Origin: Hoplostethus atlanticus
Lineage: Eukaryota; Chordata; Actinopteri; Trachichthyiformes; Trachichthyidae
Reading direction: 5' to 3'
DNA length: 64,000 nt
Assembly (NCBI GenBank): GCA_034670405.1
Contig: JAXDDX010000033.1
Span: 4,056,501-4,120,500 of the forward strand
Below, piece after piece: positions 11,101-20,564 of the stretch (its first letter is position 1; every line of letters begins with the position of its first letter). The position numbers and the translations under genes were made by a program. The notes below the pieces were generated by a model. It saw only the letters and a program-made list of their open reading frames with translations, did no database searches and was not told the DNA's origin.

Positions 11101-11320
11101 GATGAAGATTCTCCACTTTATTATGGCAGGGCAATATCACACCAATCATGACGTCACCTGGCGCCTGTGCCCCGCAAATCGACCCACCGATGTCACAGCT
11201 GCCCACAAGACCCAGGATGCTGCTCATCATCAGGCCAAGGAGGCTGGAGAGGGAACGTAAACAGAAGTTCAGCATGTTGAGAATGTTTCTGAATGCTTTG
11301 ATGGCTGCTTTTAAACACAA
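4055..11320 (-). CDS. gprc6a: GPRC6A-type class C G-protein-coupled receptor, six coding exons, one frameshift
   Basis: Receptor for basic L-amino acids and divalent cations at the plasma membrane; the fish orthologues (goldfish 5.24, zebrafish GPRC6A) are expressed in olfactory tissue. Six exons on the minus strand (11320-11067, 8278-7986, 7647-6799, 6565-6344, 6046-5929, 5193-4055) join at GT..AG sites with compatible phases. They give signal peptide, Venus-flytrap domain, cysteine-rich domain, seven-helix domain and a ~100-residue tail: about 957 residues if the frame is kept, against 926 in human GPRC6A. The hallmarks DDDYG, FTLCVSCIL, FLPKCY and the QSKC start of the Cys-rich exon fit GPRC6A better than CaSR, T1R or V2R. 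Exon 2 has one base too many near 8023-8034, so as written the reading frame is lost there. This could be an assembly error, a null allele or a young pseudogene. Intron 1 is enlarged by repeats. A fish-specific paralogue cannot be excluded. Confidence 0.85.
5441..5466. repeat. (TTGA)n microsatellite in gprc6a intron 5
   Basis: Six tandem TTGA units between exons 6 and 5. Confidence 0.9.
5929..6046 (-). CDS. gprc6a: gprc6a exon 5: cysteine-rich domain (NCD3G)
   Basis: 118 bases after a CTCTCAG acceptor. It encodes IPQSKCSESCEKGSFKK, then VSCCYNCTLC and EGTFSDAR, with the cysteine spacing of the class C cysteine-rich linker that couples ligand binding to the membrane domain. It ends with one base of a codon that exon 6 completes as Asp (donor GTATGC). 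The exon is too short to stand out as an open frame. Confidence 0.9.
6344..6565 (-). CDS. gprc6a: gprc6a exon 4: end of the Venus-flytrap domain
   Basis: 222 bases, 74 codons, phase 0. The acceptor TTGCAG precedes LLEELKKVCFKL, and the exon contains FNKKGDFVSGYDLIMW, the usual 'F-x-x-x-G-D-x-x-x-G-Y-D' motif of class C receptors. It ends NNT at an ACG|GTAAGA donor. Confidence 0.9.
6799..7647 (-). CDS. gprc6a: gprc6a exon 3: main part of the Venus-flytrap domain
   Basis: 849 bases, phase 0 at both ends, open throughout. It begins after TATCAG with LTSTSSSPALSDK and contains RTIPSDVHQTKAL, HFGWNWVGVVYGDDDYG, RTWIASDAWS and VGDIFGFTF, ending FPPWK|GTAAGA. This is the largest ligand-domain exon of CaSR/GPRC6A/T1R genes. 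The Ser/Thr cluster at the start and the DDDYG motif are the usual ligand-pocket region. Several NxS/T sites are present. Confidence 0.9.
7986..8278 (-). CDS. gprc6a: gprc6a exon 2: Venus-flytrap lobe 1, with a one-base frameshift
   Basis: The acceptor TTTCCAG at 8279 opens the exon with a base that completes the Asp codon from exon 1. The protein runs FDLVPFVRTLAVIHTIE, then FLPGVRLGY, CDTCSDATKAL and GAHFSEVS. The family expects the next residues in a different frame, where IAIAKLLSVYMIPQ is found and ends exactly at the CAA|GTAAGT donor at 7986. The exon is 293 bases long where 292 would keep the phase of exons 1 and 3. The extra base lies at about 8023-8034, in the stretch GTGTCCTATCGC on the coding strand. 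The serine of the GxxxSEVS loop, used in binding the amino-acid backbone in this family, is present. Confidence 0.85.
8646..8871 (+). repeat. Minisatellite of TTGCTAGGGTG(TCCTAGGCCG) units
   Basis: About 14 variants of a core GTTGCTAGGGTG, alternating between units of about 12 bases and units of about 21 bases that add TCCTAGGCC or TCCTGGGCC. Confidence 0.9.
9273..10455. mobile_element. 1183-bp DNA transposon with long inverted ends and an 8-bp target duplication (hAT-like)
   Basis: The left end (9273-9484) is the inverse of the right end (10252-10455) over about 205-212 bases with few differences. Both ends start CATAGACA and contain CGTAGACGC and GAGCTGCGGTTTTTCTGGAT. The element is flanked by ATTGCTAA at 9265-9272 and 10456-10463, which restores the host repeat unit when one copy is removed. 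An 8-bp duplication of the form nTnnnnAn points to hAT, although such long inverted ends are also seen in other superfamilies. No transposase frame is present, so it is non-autonomous. Confidence 0.8.
9721..9785 (+). mobile_element. Retroposon 3'-tail-like fragment inside the transposon
   Basis: TTCCCCTCTGGGGATCAATAA followed by a TATCTTATCTTAT run resembles the common 3' tail of fish non-LTR retroposons. It is short and degenerate. Confidence 0.4.
10936..10972. repeat. Perfect 14-bp hairpin
   Basis: TAGTGGGATTGCTG at 10936-10949 is exactly inverted at 10959-10972 around a 9-base loop. It ends the composite repeat block. Confidence 0.85.
11067..11320 (-). CDS. gprc6a: gprc6a exon 1: signal peptide and start of the ligand-binding domain
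   Basis: The exon encodes a hydrophobic leader rich in Leu, Met and Ser ending near GLVGSC. It continues with APGDVMIGVILPCH, which matches the position and pattern of GHIIIGGLFAIH in human GPRC6A, and ends at FTCT. The donor is GA|GTGAGA at 11067; the two leftover bases join the first base of exon 2 to make Asp. Two starts are possible: the first ATG at 11318-11320, or an in-frame ATG at 11273-11275 that lies closer to the leader and gives a more normal signal peptide. The exon is 2.8 kb from exon 2, so it is easily missed. Confidence 0.75.
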
Positions 11321-12351
11321 TGGGAGGCGCCCAAGATCACGTGATACGTGAGAAAAAACCTGTTAAGCAGAACTAAAAGAAGCTACGTGTCTCCGGCCTC
11401 ACTTCCTCTTCTTAAACTGGGTTTTGGCAGAAGTGGTGAAAACAATATAAGGAATATAACAGATTGTTACAGATTGTTGTTGTTGCAGCTTACTCTGACT
11501 CTTTGGTCAAGGATGTGTCATTGACGGTTTTGCATGATCATGAAACTGATGTTTTTCAGTGGTTCCTAAAGTGGGAGGGCATACCCAATAAAAATACAAT
11601 TAGTTCAATTTCACTGTTGGGTCATTCCTTAACATAAATGTTAACATTTTTTAATTCCAAATAGATTTTCATACACGGTTAGTCCATATTTATCATAGAA
11701 AAACAATTCTAAATACCCCACAATGGATTTTTTCAACATGTTAGAACATCAACATGCTGAAAGGTTTCCTCCAGTGTACAATTTCCTCAAGCAATGATAA
11801 AATATGTTCTAGCTAAATAGGATTGAAAGACAAATTCCTCTTCCAGTCATTGCATTGACCTAACTCGACAATAACCCAGTTTCCTAACAGAAAACGTGAT
11901 TAGAAATGTACTGAATAATATTAAATCATATTAAACTAAACATACAAAATGCTAAATGCTAAAAAGAAACAAAATATTAAATAAAATCCCCCAGATAAAT
12001 AAATGTAGAATCAGGAAAAAATCAGGAATTTCGTCAGGAAGATCCCTTGCATGAGAGCAAATGATTTTACCTTAAGCATGTGGAGAGGCACGTTTGACAG
12101 GTAATAGATGACAGGTTTGCTAACAAGGTATTTCACCTGCATACACTGACATATTTCTGCACTGATTTTATACAGATCATCACACTGAACAATCTGCCAA
12201 GCATATCTAAAATAAGCAGCAATGAACGATGTTTCTCATGTCTGATTTTTATATTTCTATATTTTGTGAAATGGTTGAATTCATATTTTGGGAGTTGTCT
12301 TCCGAAATACTGAATGACACCATTTTAGGAAATATCATGGACAGTGGAGTC
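11321..12351. other. 5' flank of gprc6a
   Basis: AT-rich DNA presumed to hold the gprc6a promoter and 5' UTR. I see no additional gene and no clear core-promoter motif that I would assign. Confidence 0.4.
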
Positions 12352-12365
12352 GGGTCCTACTAATC

Positions 12366-12662
12366 ACCCCAAAGTACCCCAAAATACCCCAAAGTACCCC
12401 AAAGTATATCCCAAAATACCCCAAAGTACCCCAAAGTACCCAGAAGTATACCCCAAAATACCACAAAGTACCCCAAAATACCCCAAAGTACCCCAACGTA
12501 CGCCAAAATACCTCAAAGTACCCCAAAATACCCCAAAGTACCCCAAAGTATACCCCAAAACACCCCAAAGTACCCCAAAGTATATCCCCAAACACCCCAA
12601 AATACCCCAAAATACCCCAAAGTATACCCCAAAGTACCCCAATGTACCCCAATGTACCCCAA
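12366..12662 (+). repeat. Left arm: CCCCAAAGTA / CCCCAAAATA decamer array
   Basis: About 29 near-identical 10-base units, some lengthened to TATACCCC variants. Confidence 0.95.
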
Positions 12663-12684
12663 AGGGCAGGCAGAGCAAAGAACT

Positions 12685-13850
12685 AATCCAGGGCAGAGGT
12701 GCCTAAGTGTGGACAGGCGGGTGAGTGTGAGGGGCCTGGCGGCCTGGAAGTCACAGAAAAGAACAAAAAAGAGACAAAGTCAGTCATAGATTACCAGGAC
12801 CACGAAGCGTATGCTGGGTGACCATGACCACGAAGTTCATTAAGGAAGACCAGGACTACGAAGTTCATTTTGGAATACCAGGACCACGAAGTTCTGTGGC
12901 TGGCGGTTGCCTGTGTTGACCCAGGGTGGGGTGCTTAAGACTGGGTAAGCAGGTGAGTGTGGTGCGCCGGGTGTTGTGGAGCCCCGGAGGCCAGGGCAGA
13001 GAAGGTAATGTAGTAACCCAGGGCAGAGGTGCTTAAGTGTGGGGAGGCTGGTGAGTGTGGAGGCCTGGTGGACATGGGGAGGGCCATGTCATGCAGAGAC
13101 CCAGGGCAGAGCTGCCTAAGTGTGGGCAGACAGGTCAGTGTGTGGCCAAAACATAAGAAAAGGCAAAATAAGCCCGAAAAGTAGCCAGAGGTGAGTCTGG
13201 GTGACCCCTGGAGGTCTGGGGGCCTGGTGGCCATGGGGAAACCATGCAATGCGCACACCCAGGGCAGGGGTGCTTGGCTGTGGGGAGGCTGGTGAGTGTT
13301 GAGGCCCCTGGAGGTCTGGGGCCCTGGTGGTCATGGCTGGGACCATGCAACGCGCACACACCCAGGGCAGGGCTGCTTAGCTGAGGGCAGACAGGCCAGT
13401 GTGTGGCAAAAACATAACAAAAGGCGAAAATGAGGCAATAAAGTAGCCAGAGGTCAGTGTGTGACCCCTGGAGGTCTGGGGGCCTGGTGGCCATGGGGAA
13501 ACCATGCAATGTACACACCCAGGACAGTGGTGCTTGGCTGTGGGGAGCGGGCTGAGTCTGGAGGCCCCTGGAGGTCTGGAGGTCTGGGGGCCTGGGGGGC
13601 CCATGGGGGACCATGTCCTGTACAGAGCCAGGTCAGAGCTGCTTGCCTGTGGGCAGAGAGGTCAGTGTGTGGGGAAAAAGGTAAAAAAAAGGCCCAAAAG
13701 TAGCCAGAGTGAGTGTGGAGGCCCCTGGAGGCCCCTGGGGGCCTGGGGGACATGGGGGGACCAAGCAATGCACACACCCAGGCGAGAGGTGCTTGGCTGC
13801 GGGGAGCCGGGTGAGTCTGGAGGCCCCTGGAGGTCTGGGGCCTCCAGGCT
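12685..13850 (+). repeat. GC-rich higher-order tandem repeat, ~260-bp period
   Basis: CCCAGGGCAG-type unit starts recur at about 13018, 13258, 13518 and 13779, and a second variant at about 13101, 13361 and 13626. Two sub-units thus alternate with a combined period of about 240-265 bases. At the left (about 12795-12895) lies a smaller repeat of GACCACGAAGTTC every 35-40 bases. Confidence 0.8.
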
Positions 13851-13854
13851 TTGG

Positions 13855-14050
13855 GGGGCTTTGGGGTATTTTGGGGAACTTTGGGGTACTTTGGGGTATT
13901 TTGGGCTATACTTTGGGGTACTTTGGGGTGTTTTGGGGTATTTTGGGGTACTTTGGGGAACTTTGGGGTACTTTGGGGTATTTTGGGCTATACTTTGGGG
14001 TACTTTGGGGTGTTTTGGGGTATTTTGGGGTACTTTGGGGTACTTTGGGG
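13855..14050 (+). repeat. Right arm: TTTGGGGTAC / TTTTGGGGTA decamer array
   Basis: About 18 units, inverse of the left arm. An ~85-base block within it is itself duplicated (about 13870-13955 and 13960-14040). Many closely spaced GGGG runs give strong G-quadruplex potential on the plus strand. Confidence 0.95.
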
Positions 14051-14105
14051 TGATTAGTAGGACCCATTATTTTTTCTTGTCTCAACTCTCTACACTTTTA
14101 TCTAC

Positions 14106-14255
14106 GTGATCGCTGGAGGGACTCCACCTCCCAGCATGCCTGGGAGAGCTTGGGAATACCCCAAGGGGAAGTTGCTGGGTAAAAGGACATCTGGGCTGTG
14201 CTGCTTGCCCTGTTGCCACGGTGACCCTAAGCGGCTTGAAAATGGATGGATGGAC
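14106..14255 (+). mobile_element. 3' end of a fish non-LTR retrotransposon with ATGG tail
   Basis: The sequence ends CCACGGTGACCCTAAGCGG and then AAAATGGATGGATGG, the usual form of the 3' end of a family of fish LINEs (GACCC..AAGCGG..ATGGATGG). Only the terminal ~150 bases are present. Confidence 0.55.
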
Positions 14256-14599
14256 TGAACTTTCCATGCAAAGTTAGCTTATCACTTATCACAGCTTGCT
14301 AGTAAACCTACTAGTTGTATAGCTAGTGATAGTTGTGGTCTTTGGCTAGTCTACACTGTCCCCCACCAGAAAAAAACGCACAATAATTTTGGTAAGCTGC
14401 TTACGGGGAAGAGAAGTACACAATACGTACACAATCTTGTACCCAAGCCTTTTCCCTCAAAAGTTACATAAATGTGTACATCTTGATTATGTAACTGGAT
14501 GCCACAAGAATATTTTCAAGACGTGTCCCCCTGTGTCTATGGAAAATCATGCTAGCCACCTAGCCGCTAGCAAACCAGTGGCCTTGGTTAACTTTCACT

Positions 14600-14790
14600 T
14601 CGACTCCCTTACAGGTTTGACAAACAGGCTTGTTGTCACCAGTTTGAAACCCAGACAGGCAGATTAAATCCGGGCAGGGAAACTGAATGAGCAGTACGGT
14701 CTCCTCCCTCATTACTTACTGCAGTGGTGCCCTTGAGCAAGGCACTTAAACCACCAACTCCCCCAGGGTAGCGGAAGACTGTACAAACAA
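14600..14790 (+). mobile_element. tRNA-derived SINE, V-SINE-like
   Basis: A B-box-like AGTTTGAAACCC is followed by a body containing CAGGGAAACTGAATGAGCAG and the conserved core GTGCCCTTGAGCAAGGCACT. This order matches fish V-SINE-type elements. The A-box end is eroded. Confidence 0.7.
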
Positions 14791-15255
14791 AATAAAGGCT
14801 TTGTTTTGTTTTTACCATGTTCACTGACTGTAAATGTTGTTTTTGCTAACTCACGGAAGCAAATTCCATGTGCATGTAGATGGTACCAGGTGATTAAACT
14901 GTCATGCTGATTCCTTTCTTGCAATTACAAGAATTACTCCAAACGTCACTGATACTGATGCTGCCCAGACAGACAGCAGAAAGTGCAAAAAGCAGAAAGT
15001 GCTTTTTGAAAGAAATCAAATAAATAAGAGGTATGTAGGATTTTTTTTTTCCAGACAAGAGCGTATATTGTAAAGAACACGTAGAGGAAGGAAAATATGG
15101 GAAAGGGGGATGTGATTCAGTGGCCAGAAGAGCCGTTGCTAGCACTAAAATAAATAAATAAAAGGCTTCACTAGCAGCAGCCGACACAACACGGAGTCTA
15201 AAAACAAGGTTTATTTCATTAGTCTGCTTTTCAGAGATCAAGAATCAAATGATTG

Positions 15256-16311
15256 TTAAAGCTGCAGTATGTAGGCTAGTTGCAGGCTCATTCTCCGACC
15301 TTAAAACCAAGATTAAGATTGAGTAAAGAGAACTGAGATTAAGTCAAGGATATGTATCTTTGTATTGATAATGTGGTGCGAGGAAAGGAATACCACAGAA
15401 AAAGTTCCTTTCCAGCTTCAAACAGTCCAGAGCTCCAGGTTTACTCTTTATTTATTCACTGCTAAACTATACCATGAACTTTTTTGACATTGCATACCTG
15501 TAAATTTCTTCAGCACAGCCTTCAAACTTCAGGAGGACCATGAGTTTACAAAGCAATTTCCAAGCTGTAAAGTGAAATGTTGGCCAATACTGCCCTCTGG
15601 TGGAGATGGGAGATTCAAAACAAATGAACCCATGCCTGAGGACAGCAACAGATTCTGTGCCCGCGGTGAAATAACTTCACTATCCAATTCCAATCAACTT
15701 GTTTCAAGGACTTTCTTCATTCAAGTGACATCTTGATACTAGTGGAGTCACCATGTTCCAAGATACTGACACACAATATATTCAATTGTTATTATTGTAA
15801 GACCCCATACAAGATTAAATGGCTTGTTAAGATGGGAGTTTTTCTTTTCTTTTTGCAGTGAAGATGAGGGTCCCTGCGAAAACACGGGGGTCATGAAAAA
15901 GGTCTAAATCAACCTTAGATTATCTTCCATCAAACCATCAAAGCTATTTTTTTCAGCGGCTGACAGGGAGCAGATACTGTTCTTTTATGATCAGTGAAGC
16001 CCAGTCTTTTCCATTTATAAACTGGACCTAAGACACCAGACGCCATCTATAAAGGTGAACTAATATTTTTTATTGAATCTTCAACGTATTGCTGAAATTA
16101 TTTTTAGTGAGGTTTTTGTTCATTTGATAACTGATGTAATGATGCTGCATCCCTGATGAATGATCACTAGAACATTGCTGTAATATTCCTAAAGGGGCGT
16201 ACACTGTGTCCCTGTACTCACTACTCACTACTACTTGCTCCTGGTTAGACAGCAGGAATGAAAACCAGCAAGGCTCTGAGTCCCGAGGTGCAGGAGTGAG
16301 TGCAGCTTTAA
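15256..16311. mobile_element. ~1.06-kb TTAA-target DNA element
   Basis: The left end is TTAAAGCTGCAGTATGTAGG, and the right end GTGCAGCTTTAA is the inverse of TTAAAGCTGCAC. TTAA at each end fits a Kolobok- or piggyBac-type target duplication. No transposase frame is seen. A smaller relative lies at 53895-54327. Confidence 0.6.
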
Positions 16312-16720
16312 AGTGAGAGAAGAAAATGTGTCAAAAACAACTTATATCTCAAGTTTTATTTTTTGCCATCTTAAGTAATTTATTGTTGATAAAGATTCTG
16401 TTGCAATGAGAACCAGCATTTATGTCAGGACAACTTCCTGCATGGCCTTCATATAGTAAATGGGATGTCACGTCATGAGGTCATTTAAATCAATATTTTT
16501 TTTTAAAGCACCACTGTTTTAAAGTGTAATATCAAGTCACTTGAGGCTTCTTTTTTAAATGATCTATAAGATCAAACAGTTTCTTAAACAATATTACATT
16601 TACAAAAAATTGTACTGACCTACTACTCACATCTATTTCAATACTCGAGGTCTGCTTCTTTTATATCATACAGTGGCTTTTATACCGTGGCTTTTCTTTT
16701 ATATGATCACACAGGCTCTT

Positions 16721-16721
<1 letters not shown>

Positions 16722-16765
<44 letters not shown>
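16722..16765. repeat. (CA)n microsatellite
   Basis: About 21 CA units, close to the 3' end of the ankrd9 coding region. Confidence 0.95.
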
Positions 16766-16768
<3 letters not shown>

Positions 16769-16812
16769 AAAATATTACCATTAATAGATTTGTACAGTGG
16801 ATTAAAATCATG

Positions 16813-17694
16813 CTATACAACTCTCAACTTGTCGCGCTGACTGTATGGCAGACCCAGTGGTTTCAGGGAGGAGGGTATAGGCAGCTCGTGCAGGCTGTCT
16901 GGAAACGTTTCCGGGCTCAACTGCTTCAGAATAGTTTGCATAGAGGTGAGCACTAGGGGGGCGGGGCTCTTCCCCACCAGGTACTTGAACGTCTCCTCGC
17001 CGAGAGCCTCGGTCCAGCACTCCGGCTCTCCGTCAAGCACACCTTTCATTTTAAAATTAATCTCGGGCATGAACATTAACAGATTGTCCAGACACTGCCG
17101 CTTCTCGCCGGTGTTGACCTTGGAGTCCCTGAGCTGCTCCAGAATGACATCTAGCGGGGTCAAGCCGTTGTGGTCCTCGGCATGGGGCGACGCTCCGTTC
17201 CCCAGCAGCATAATAACCGCCTCGGGTCGCAGGAGTTCGCACGCCAAATGTAAAGGCGTTTTGCCGTCCTCCATATGAAAACACCCACCTCTGTTCATGT
17301 AGGAAGGCATGCTGGGCATGCGGTGCGCCTCCTGTAATATGAGACCCAGTATGTACCGCCTGTCATACCGGACAGCCATGGCCAGATGCGGGGCAGAGGA
17401 CGGACAGCAGCAGAAGCGCTCCCCGGGCTTTGCGAGTGCTTTGTCGGTGTAATGACTAAGCAGGTACTGGGCATAAGCCTGGTGGTCGTGAACTATGGCG
17501 TACAGCAACGCCTCGGAGGGTGTGTAAGTCCTCTGGCTAGCGTCGTCCTCCTGGTAAAACGTCTCCATCGTCCGCATGTCCTCCAACATCCAGGCGGGCT
17601 TCAGGTCCCGCACGGCCTTGTAGAAGAGCAACGAGAAGGATTTACTTTGCTTCTCGTTGGTTTGAGGAGTGGAGTTGTTTGTTGACGAGGCCAT
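16813..17694 (-). CDS. ankrd9: Ankyrin repeat domain-containing protein 9
   Basis: Single-exon frame of 293 residues (human ANKRD9 has 317). ANKRD9 is a substrate receptor for cullin-RING ubiquitin ligases and has been linked to turnover of IMPDH, so it acts in the cytosol. Family landmarks are SFSLLFYKAVRDL (about 19-31), YTPSEALLYAIVHDHQAYAQ (57-76), PHLAMAVRY (102-110), and one clear ankyrin pair, GKTPLHLACELLRPEAVIMLL and GLTPLDVILEQL (144-188). The C-terminus has SPETFPDSLHELPIP, as in the mammalian protein. The start MASSTNN is the only ATG before the conserved block. The gene lies alone, in GC-richer DNA than its surroundings, as expected for a CpG-rich promoter reaching to about 18000. 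An AATAAA signal on the minus strand at about 16355 could end the transcript. Identification is by recalled homology. Confidence 0.93.
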   Translation of the reverse strand: MASSTNNSTPQTNEKQSKSFSLLFYKAVRDLKPAWMLEDMRTMETFYQEDDASQRTYTPSEALLYAIVHDHQAYAQYLLSHYTDKALAKPGERFCCCPSSAPHLAMAVRYDRRYILGLILQEAHRMPSMPSYMNRGGCFHMEDGKTPLHLACELLRPEAVIMLLGNGASPHAEDHNGLTPLDVILEQLRDSKVNTGEKRQCLDNLLMFMPEINFKMKGVLDGEPECWTEALGEETFKYLVGKSPAPLVLTSMQTILKQLSPETFPDSLHELPIPSSLKPLGLPYSQRDKLRVV

Positions 17695-18060
17695 GGCGAC
17701 CAGCGACCCGGAGCCCAGAAGTTGTGTGTCCTTCCTCGTTAGACGGCGTCCTTCATGGCTCTGGATCCATTACTTCAGTTAAATCGACATCGATTGTTGA
17801 ACAAGGTTATAAAAGAGCGATCAAAAGCGATCGAAAGTAGGCCACGGTTTGTATACACAGACATTCAAAAAGTCACACAGGCTCACACTCCTGTACCCTC
17901 TCGAGGTGCAGCATTCCCCACTGCAGTACTGAGCTACTGCGCGTGCGCCAAAAATAATGTCGTACAGGGATGCTTGTATGCTGCGTTCACGTACACCTCG
18001 TAATGTCGGTCTTCCGTTAAGCACCGTTTTATGTCATGTTGAAAACAAACCTGTGAATTA
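17695..18060 (-). promoter_or_regulatory. Probable ankrd9 promoter and 5' UTR
   Basis: Upstream of the ATG the DNA is relatively rich in CpG (for example GCGCGTGCGCC near 17940) compared with the AT-rich DNA beyond 18060. No TATA box on the gene's strand is evident. Assigned by position and composition only. Confidence 0.4.
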
Positions 18061-18414
18061 TTGGATGAATTTATGTTATGTAAATAAAAACATAATAAAA
18101 TCGTCACAAAATATAATCACAATCAAGAAGCACAGCAGTAGCAGAAAATATGCATCAGACAGAAGATGAAGAACACACTTCACAGCATGCAGTGGGTGGT
18201 GGCCGCCAAACACACACGCATGCAGGGTGGCTGCGAAAATTTGTCCTCTGCAGGGGCAGAGGGGCAGCCCTCTGTGTCGGCGCCCGGGGACCAACAGCTC
18301 CAGATCTTGGGTCCACGTTGAAAACTACTTTGAGTGTTTTAAATTGATTAAAAATATTCAATATCTTTACATTTTCTATAATTACAAGGATTCAGAGTTT
18401 TATTCTTGTCTCTG

Positions 18415-18480
18415 AAACTGTATTTAGACCATCATGGGACACTAAAACTCTCCACTGAGACTCAGACTAATGAAATTCTA
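18415..18480 (+). repeat. Fragment of dispersed family A (GACCGATAT-type element)
   Basis: TTTAGACCATCATGGGACAC and AAAACTCTCCACTGAGAC match 49770-49830 with few changes. Confidence 0.6.
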
Positions 18481-18961
18481 TAGTCTATAGTGATATCAGC
18501 TCTCAGTCATGACACATTTAGACGACAAAAATAGCGATGTGATGAATGGTACGTAAAGTAGGCCACTTGATAAGGCCATCCATAAATAATTGAAATACAT
18601 GCTGCAATTATCTAGTAATCAGGTCTCCTGTCCTGATTTCCACAGTAGCCTACAGATCTCCAGTAGCCAAGCTCTTGTCAAAAATGTAGAAAAAATAAAT
18701 AATTGCCAGGAAAACATAGAAGCTGCATGTGCAAATCTCATCCATAAGAATTAGATAAATTGTTGTTGTGTGCCTAGGTCAGAGAATTGGCTTTTAAAGG
18801 TCCCATGTTACTCCATTTTTATGATTTTGTTTTCAAATCTACTATGGCTCGGGGTAAGAATCATGCTCTTCATGATGTTTTACAAATAGATTTAGTGAAA
18901 AGTTTCAGCTGAATTAGTTAATTGAATGAATTTGAAGACTGAGTTCTCTCAGCCAGAACAG

Positions 18962-18998
18962 TCTTTGTCTTTCTTTCTTTCTTTCTTTCTTTCTTTCC
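18962..18998. repeat. (CTTT)n microsatellite
   Basis: About eight CTTT units. Confidence 0.9.
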
Positions 18999-20564
18999 AC
19001 ACAGATGCAATGATACTTCCTACACATGACCCATACGTCTGTGTGACAGTGACTAGTCTAGTACCAAATTTAGTAAACCCATGCTCTACATAAATTCTTA
19101 TAAAAGTGAAGAAAATGACTGGGCTATGTTCTCTGTGTGTCATAAGCATTGTGCAGTAATCGTCCTCAATCACACGGGGGCATTAGTGATCTACTGTATG
19201 TGGGCTCTTCTGCAGACTTCCTCTGAGCAAGAGGAAACACAGTGGCAAATGCATGAATTTATTCTAAAGATATCACAGTTTCAATATCTCACTGCATTTC
19301 TCCTATGTACATGTCACAACGCTCCTTCAGGACAGGCTCATATGACTTTAGATTACTGTGTACTTTTTTGATTCAGCAAAGATGCAGGATGATAAATACT
19401 CTTATCATGCAAGAAATCCTTTTTGGAGAAAGAAAGGAAAGGAGACTGTGCTAAACTGCAACAAAGCCTGAACAATTTGCCTGAACAGAATTATCATCTC
19501 TCCCACTGCACACAAATGCAGCACTGCCAGCACTGCTATGTGAGCACAGTGTAGCCGAGTACAAGGCCTCACTGCAATGGCTGCATCGCCGCAGGCATTC
19601 CCCACGGCTCTGGAGCACTCATAGCTCCCCTTAGGTTTTCATGTTTTAGTCATCATGGCTACATGCATCAGACCAGCATCCCAGGCAATTCCCTAATAAC
19701 CCTGGAAGTGCAGTCCCACAACACACTGATCCAGTAACTTATGCACATATTTTTTGGAGTTATCATGGTAATAATTCAGAGTGAAAATTCAGAGTCAATT
19801 CTGGAACACCTTCTGTGTGCATTTTCAGAGGAGTGCAGTCTGTCATTTTCCTCCACTATTAACCGGAGTGGCTTGTTCTGGTTGAGGATTTTAAAAAGCC
19901 TATCCTGCTGATCCCTGATCAAGCCCTCGCCTGAGTTCTCGTTCCTGAGAAATTGGCAGAAATTGGGCTCTTACATTTATTTATTTATGTGCATTGCTAG
20001 TATGAAACCGTTGGTATGAAAACATGAAAAAATTGCATGGCTGCCATTCCATGTAGACCCACACCTGTAGTAATGGCTGCAGTGGTGTAGTGGGGGGAAT
20101 AGGGGTACTGACAACCAAGGGCCCCTAAAGTATCCGGACTAAAATGCCTTTTTTTGTTTGTTTGTTTTTTTTGGAAAATACAAAAATGCAAACAAAGTTT
20201 TCTCAAAAATGGTGGTGAAAGTTTGGTTATGACAGCCAATTAGCACTGTCATGGCAGCATCTCAAACCCATCCTCTAAGCTGGGGATGTGTTTGATAGTT
20301 GATCAGTAAATGCATGTGTGGAGGCGTGTTTGAGTCGTGGATGGGTAGAAATGGATGTTTGTCATAGATGGAGTAATGGAGGTGGGGCCCAGAGTCACCT
20401 CCTGTCTCCCATAATTCCTTGCTACACCCCTGAGTAATGACAATCAGTAATGGAAGTGTTTGAAAGAGTCATGGTGCCATACCCTCTTGCCTTACAAGCA
20501 CTTTGTGTTTGATTGTTAAAGTGGCTTAGCTGTCTCACCCAAAGCTTTGCTTTTCCTTTGCACC

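Larger units (their letters stand above)
12352..14065. mobile_element. 1.7-kb element with inverted decamer-minisatellite arms and a tandem-repeat core
   Basis: The left end GGGTCCTACTAATCACCCC (12352-12370) is exactly inverted at the right end (GGGGTGATTAGTAGGACCC, ending 14065). From each end runs a decamer array (CCCCAAAGTA or CCCCAAAATA on the left, its complement on the right). The core is a different, GC-rich tandem repeat. The structure resembles a non-autonomous element with subterminal tandem repeats. No target-site duplication is evident, so the mechanism is uncertain. Open frames across the arms encode only repeat-derived GVLWGTLGYF-type polypeptides and are not genes. Confidence 0.7.

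Noticed and set aside
12335-14057. Several overlapping open frames of GVLWGTLGYF or PKVPQNTPKY type
   Set aside because: They are translations of the decamer minisatellite in all frames and both strands, not genes.
12935-14109. Pro/Gly-rich open frames of 75-200 codons
   Set aside because: They are produced by the GC-rich ~260-bp tandem repeat, repeat in register with it, and have no conserved domain.
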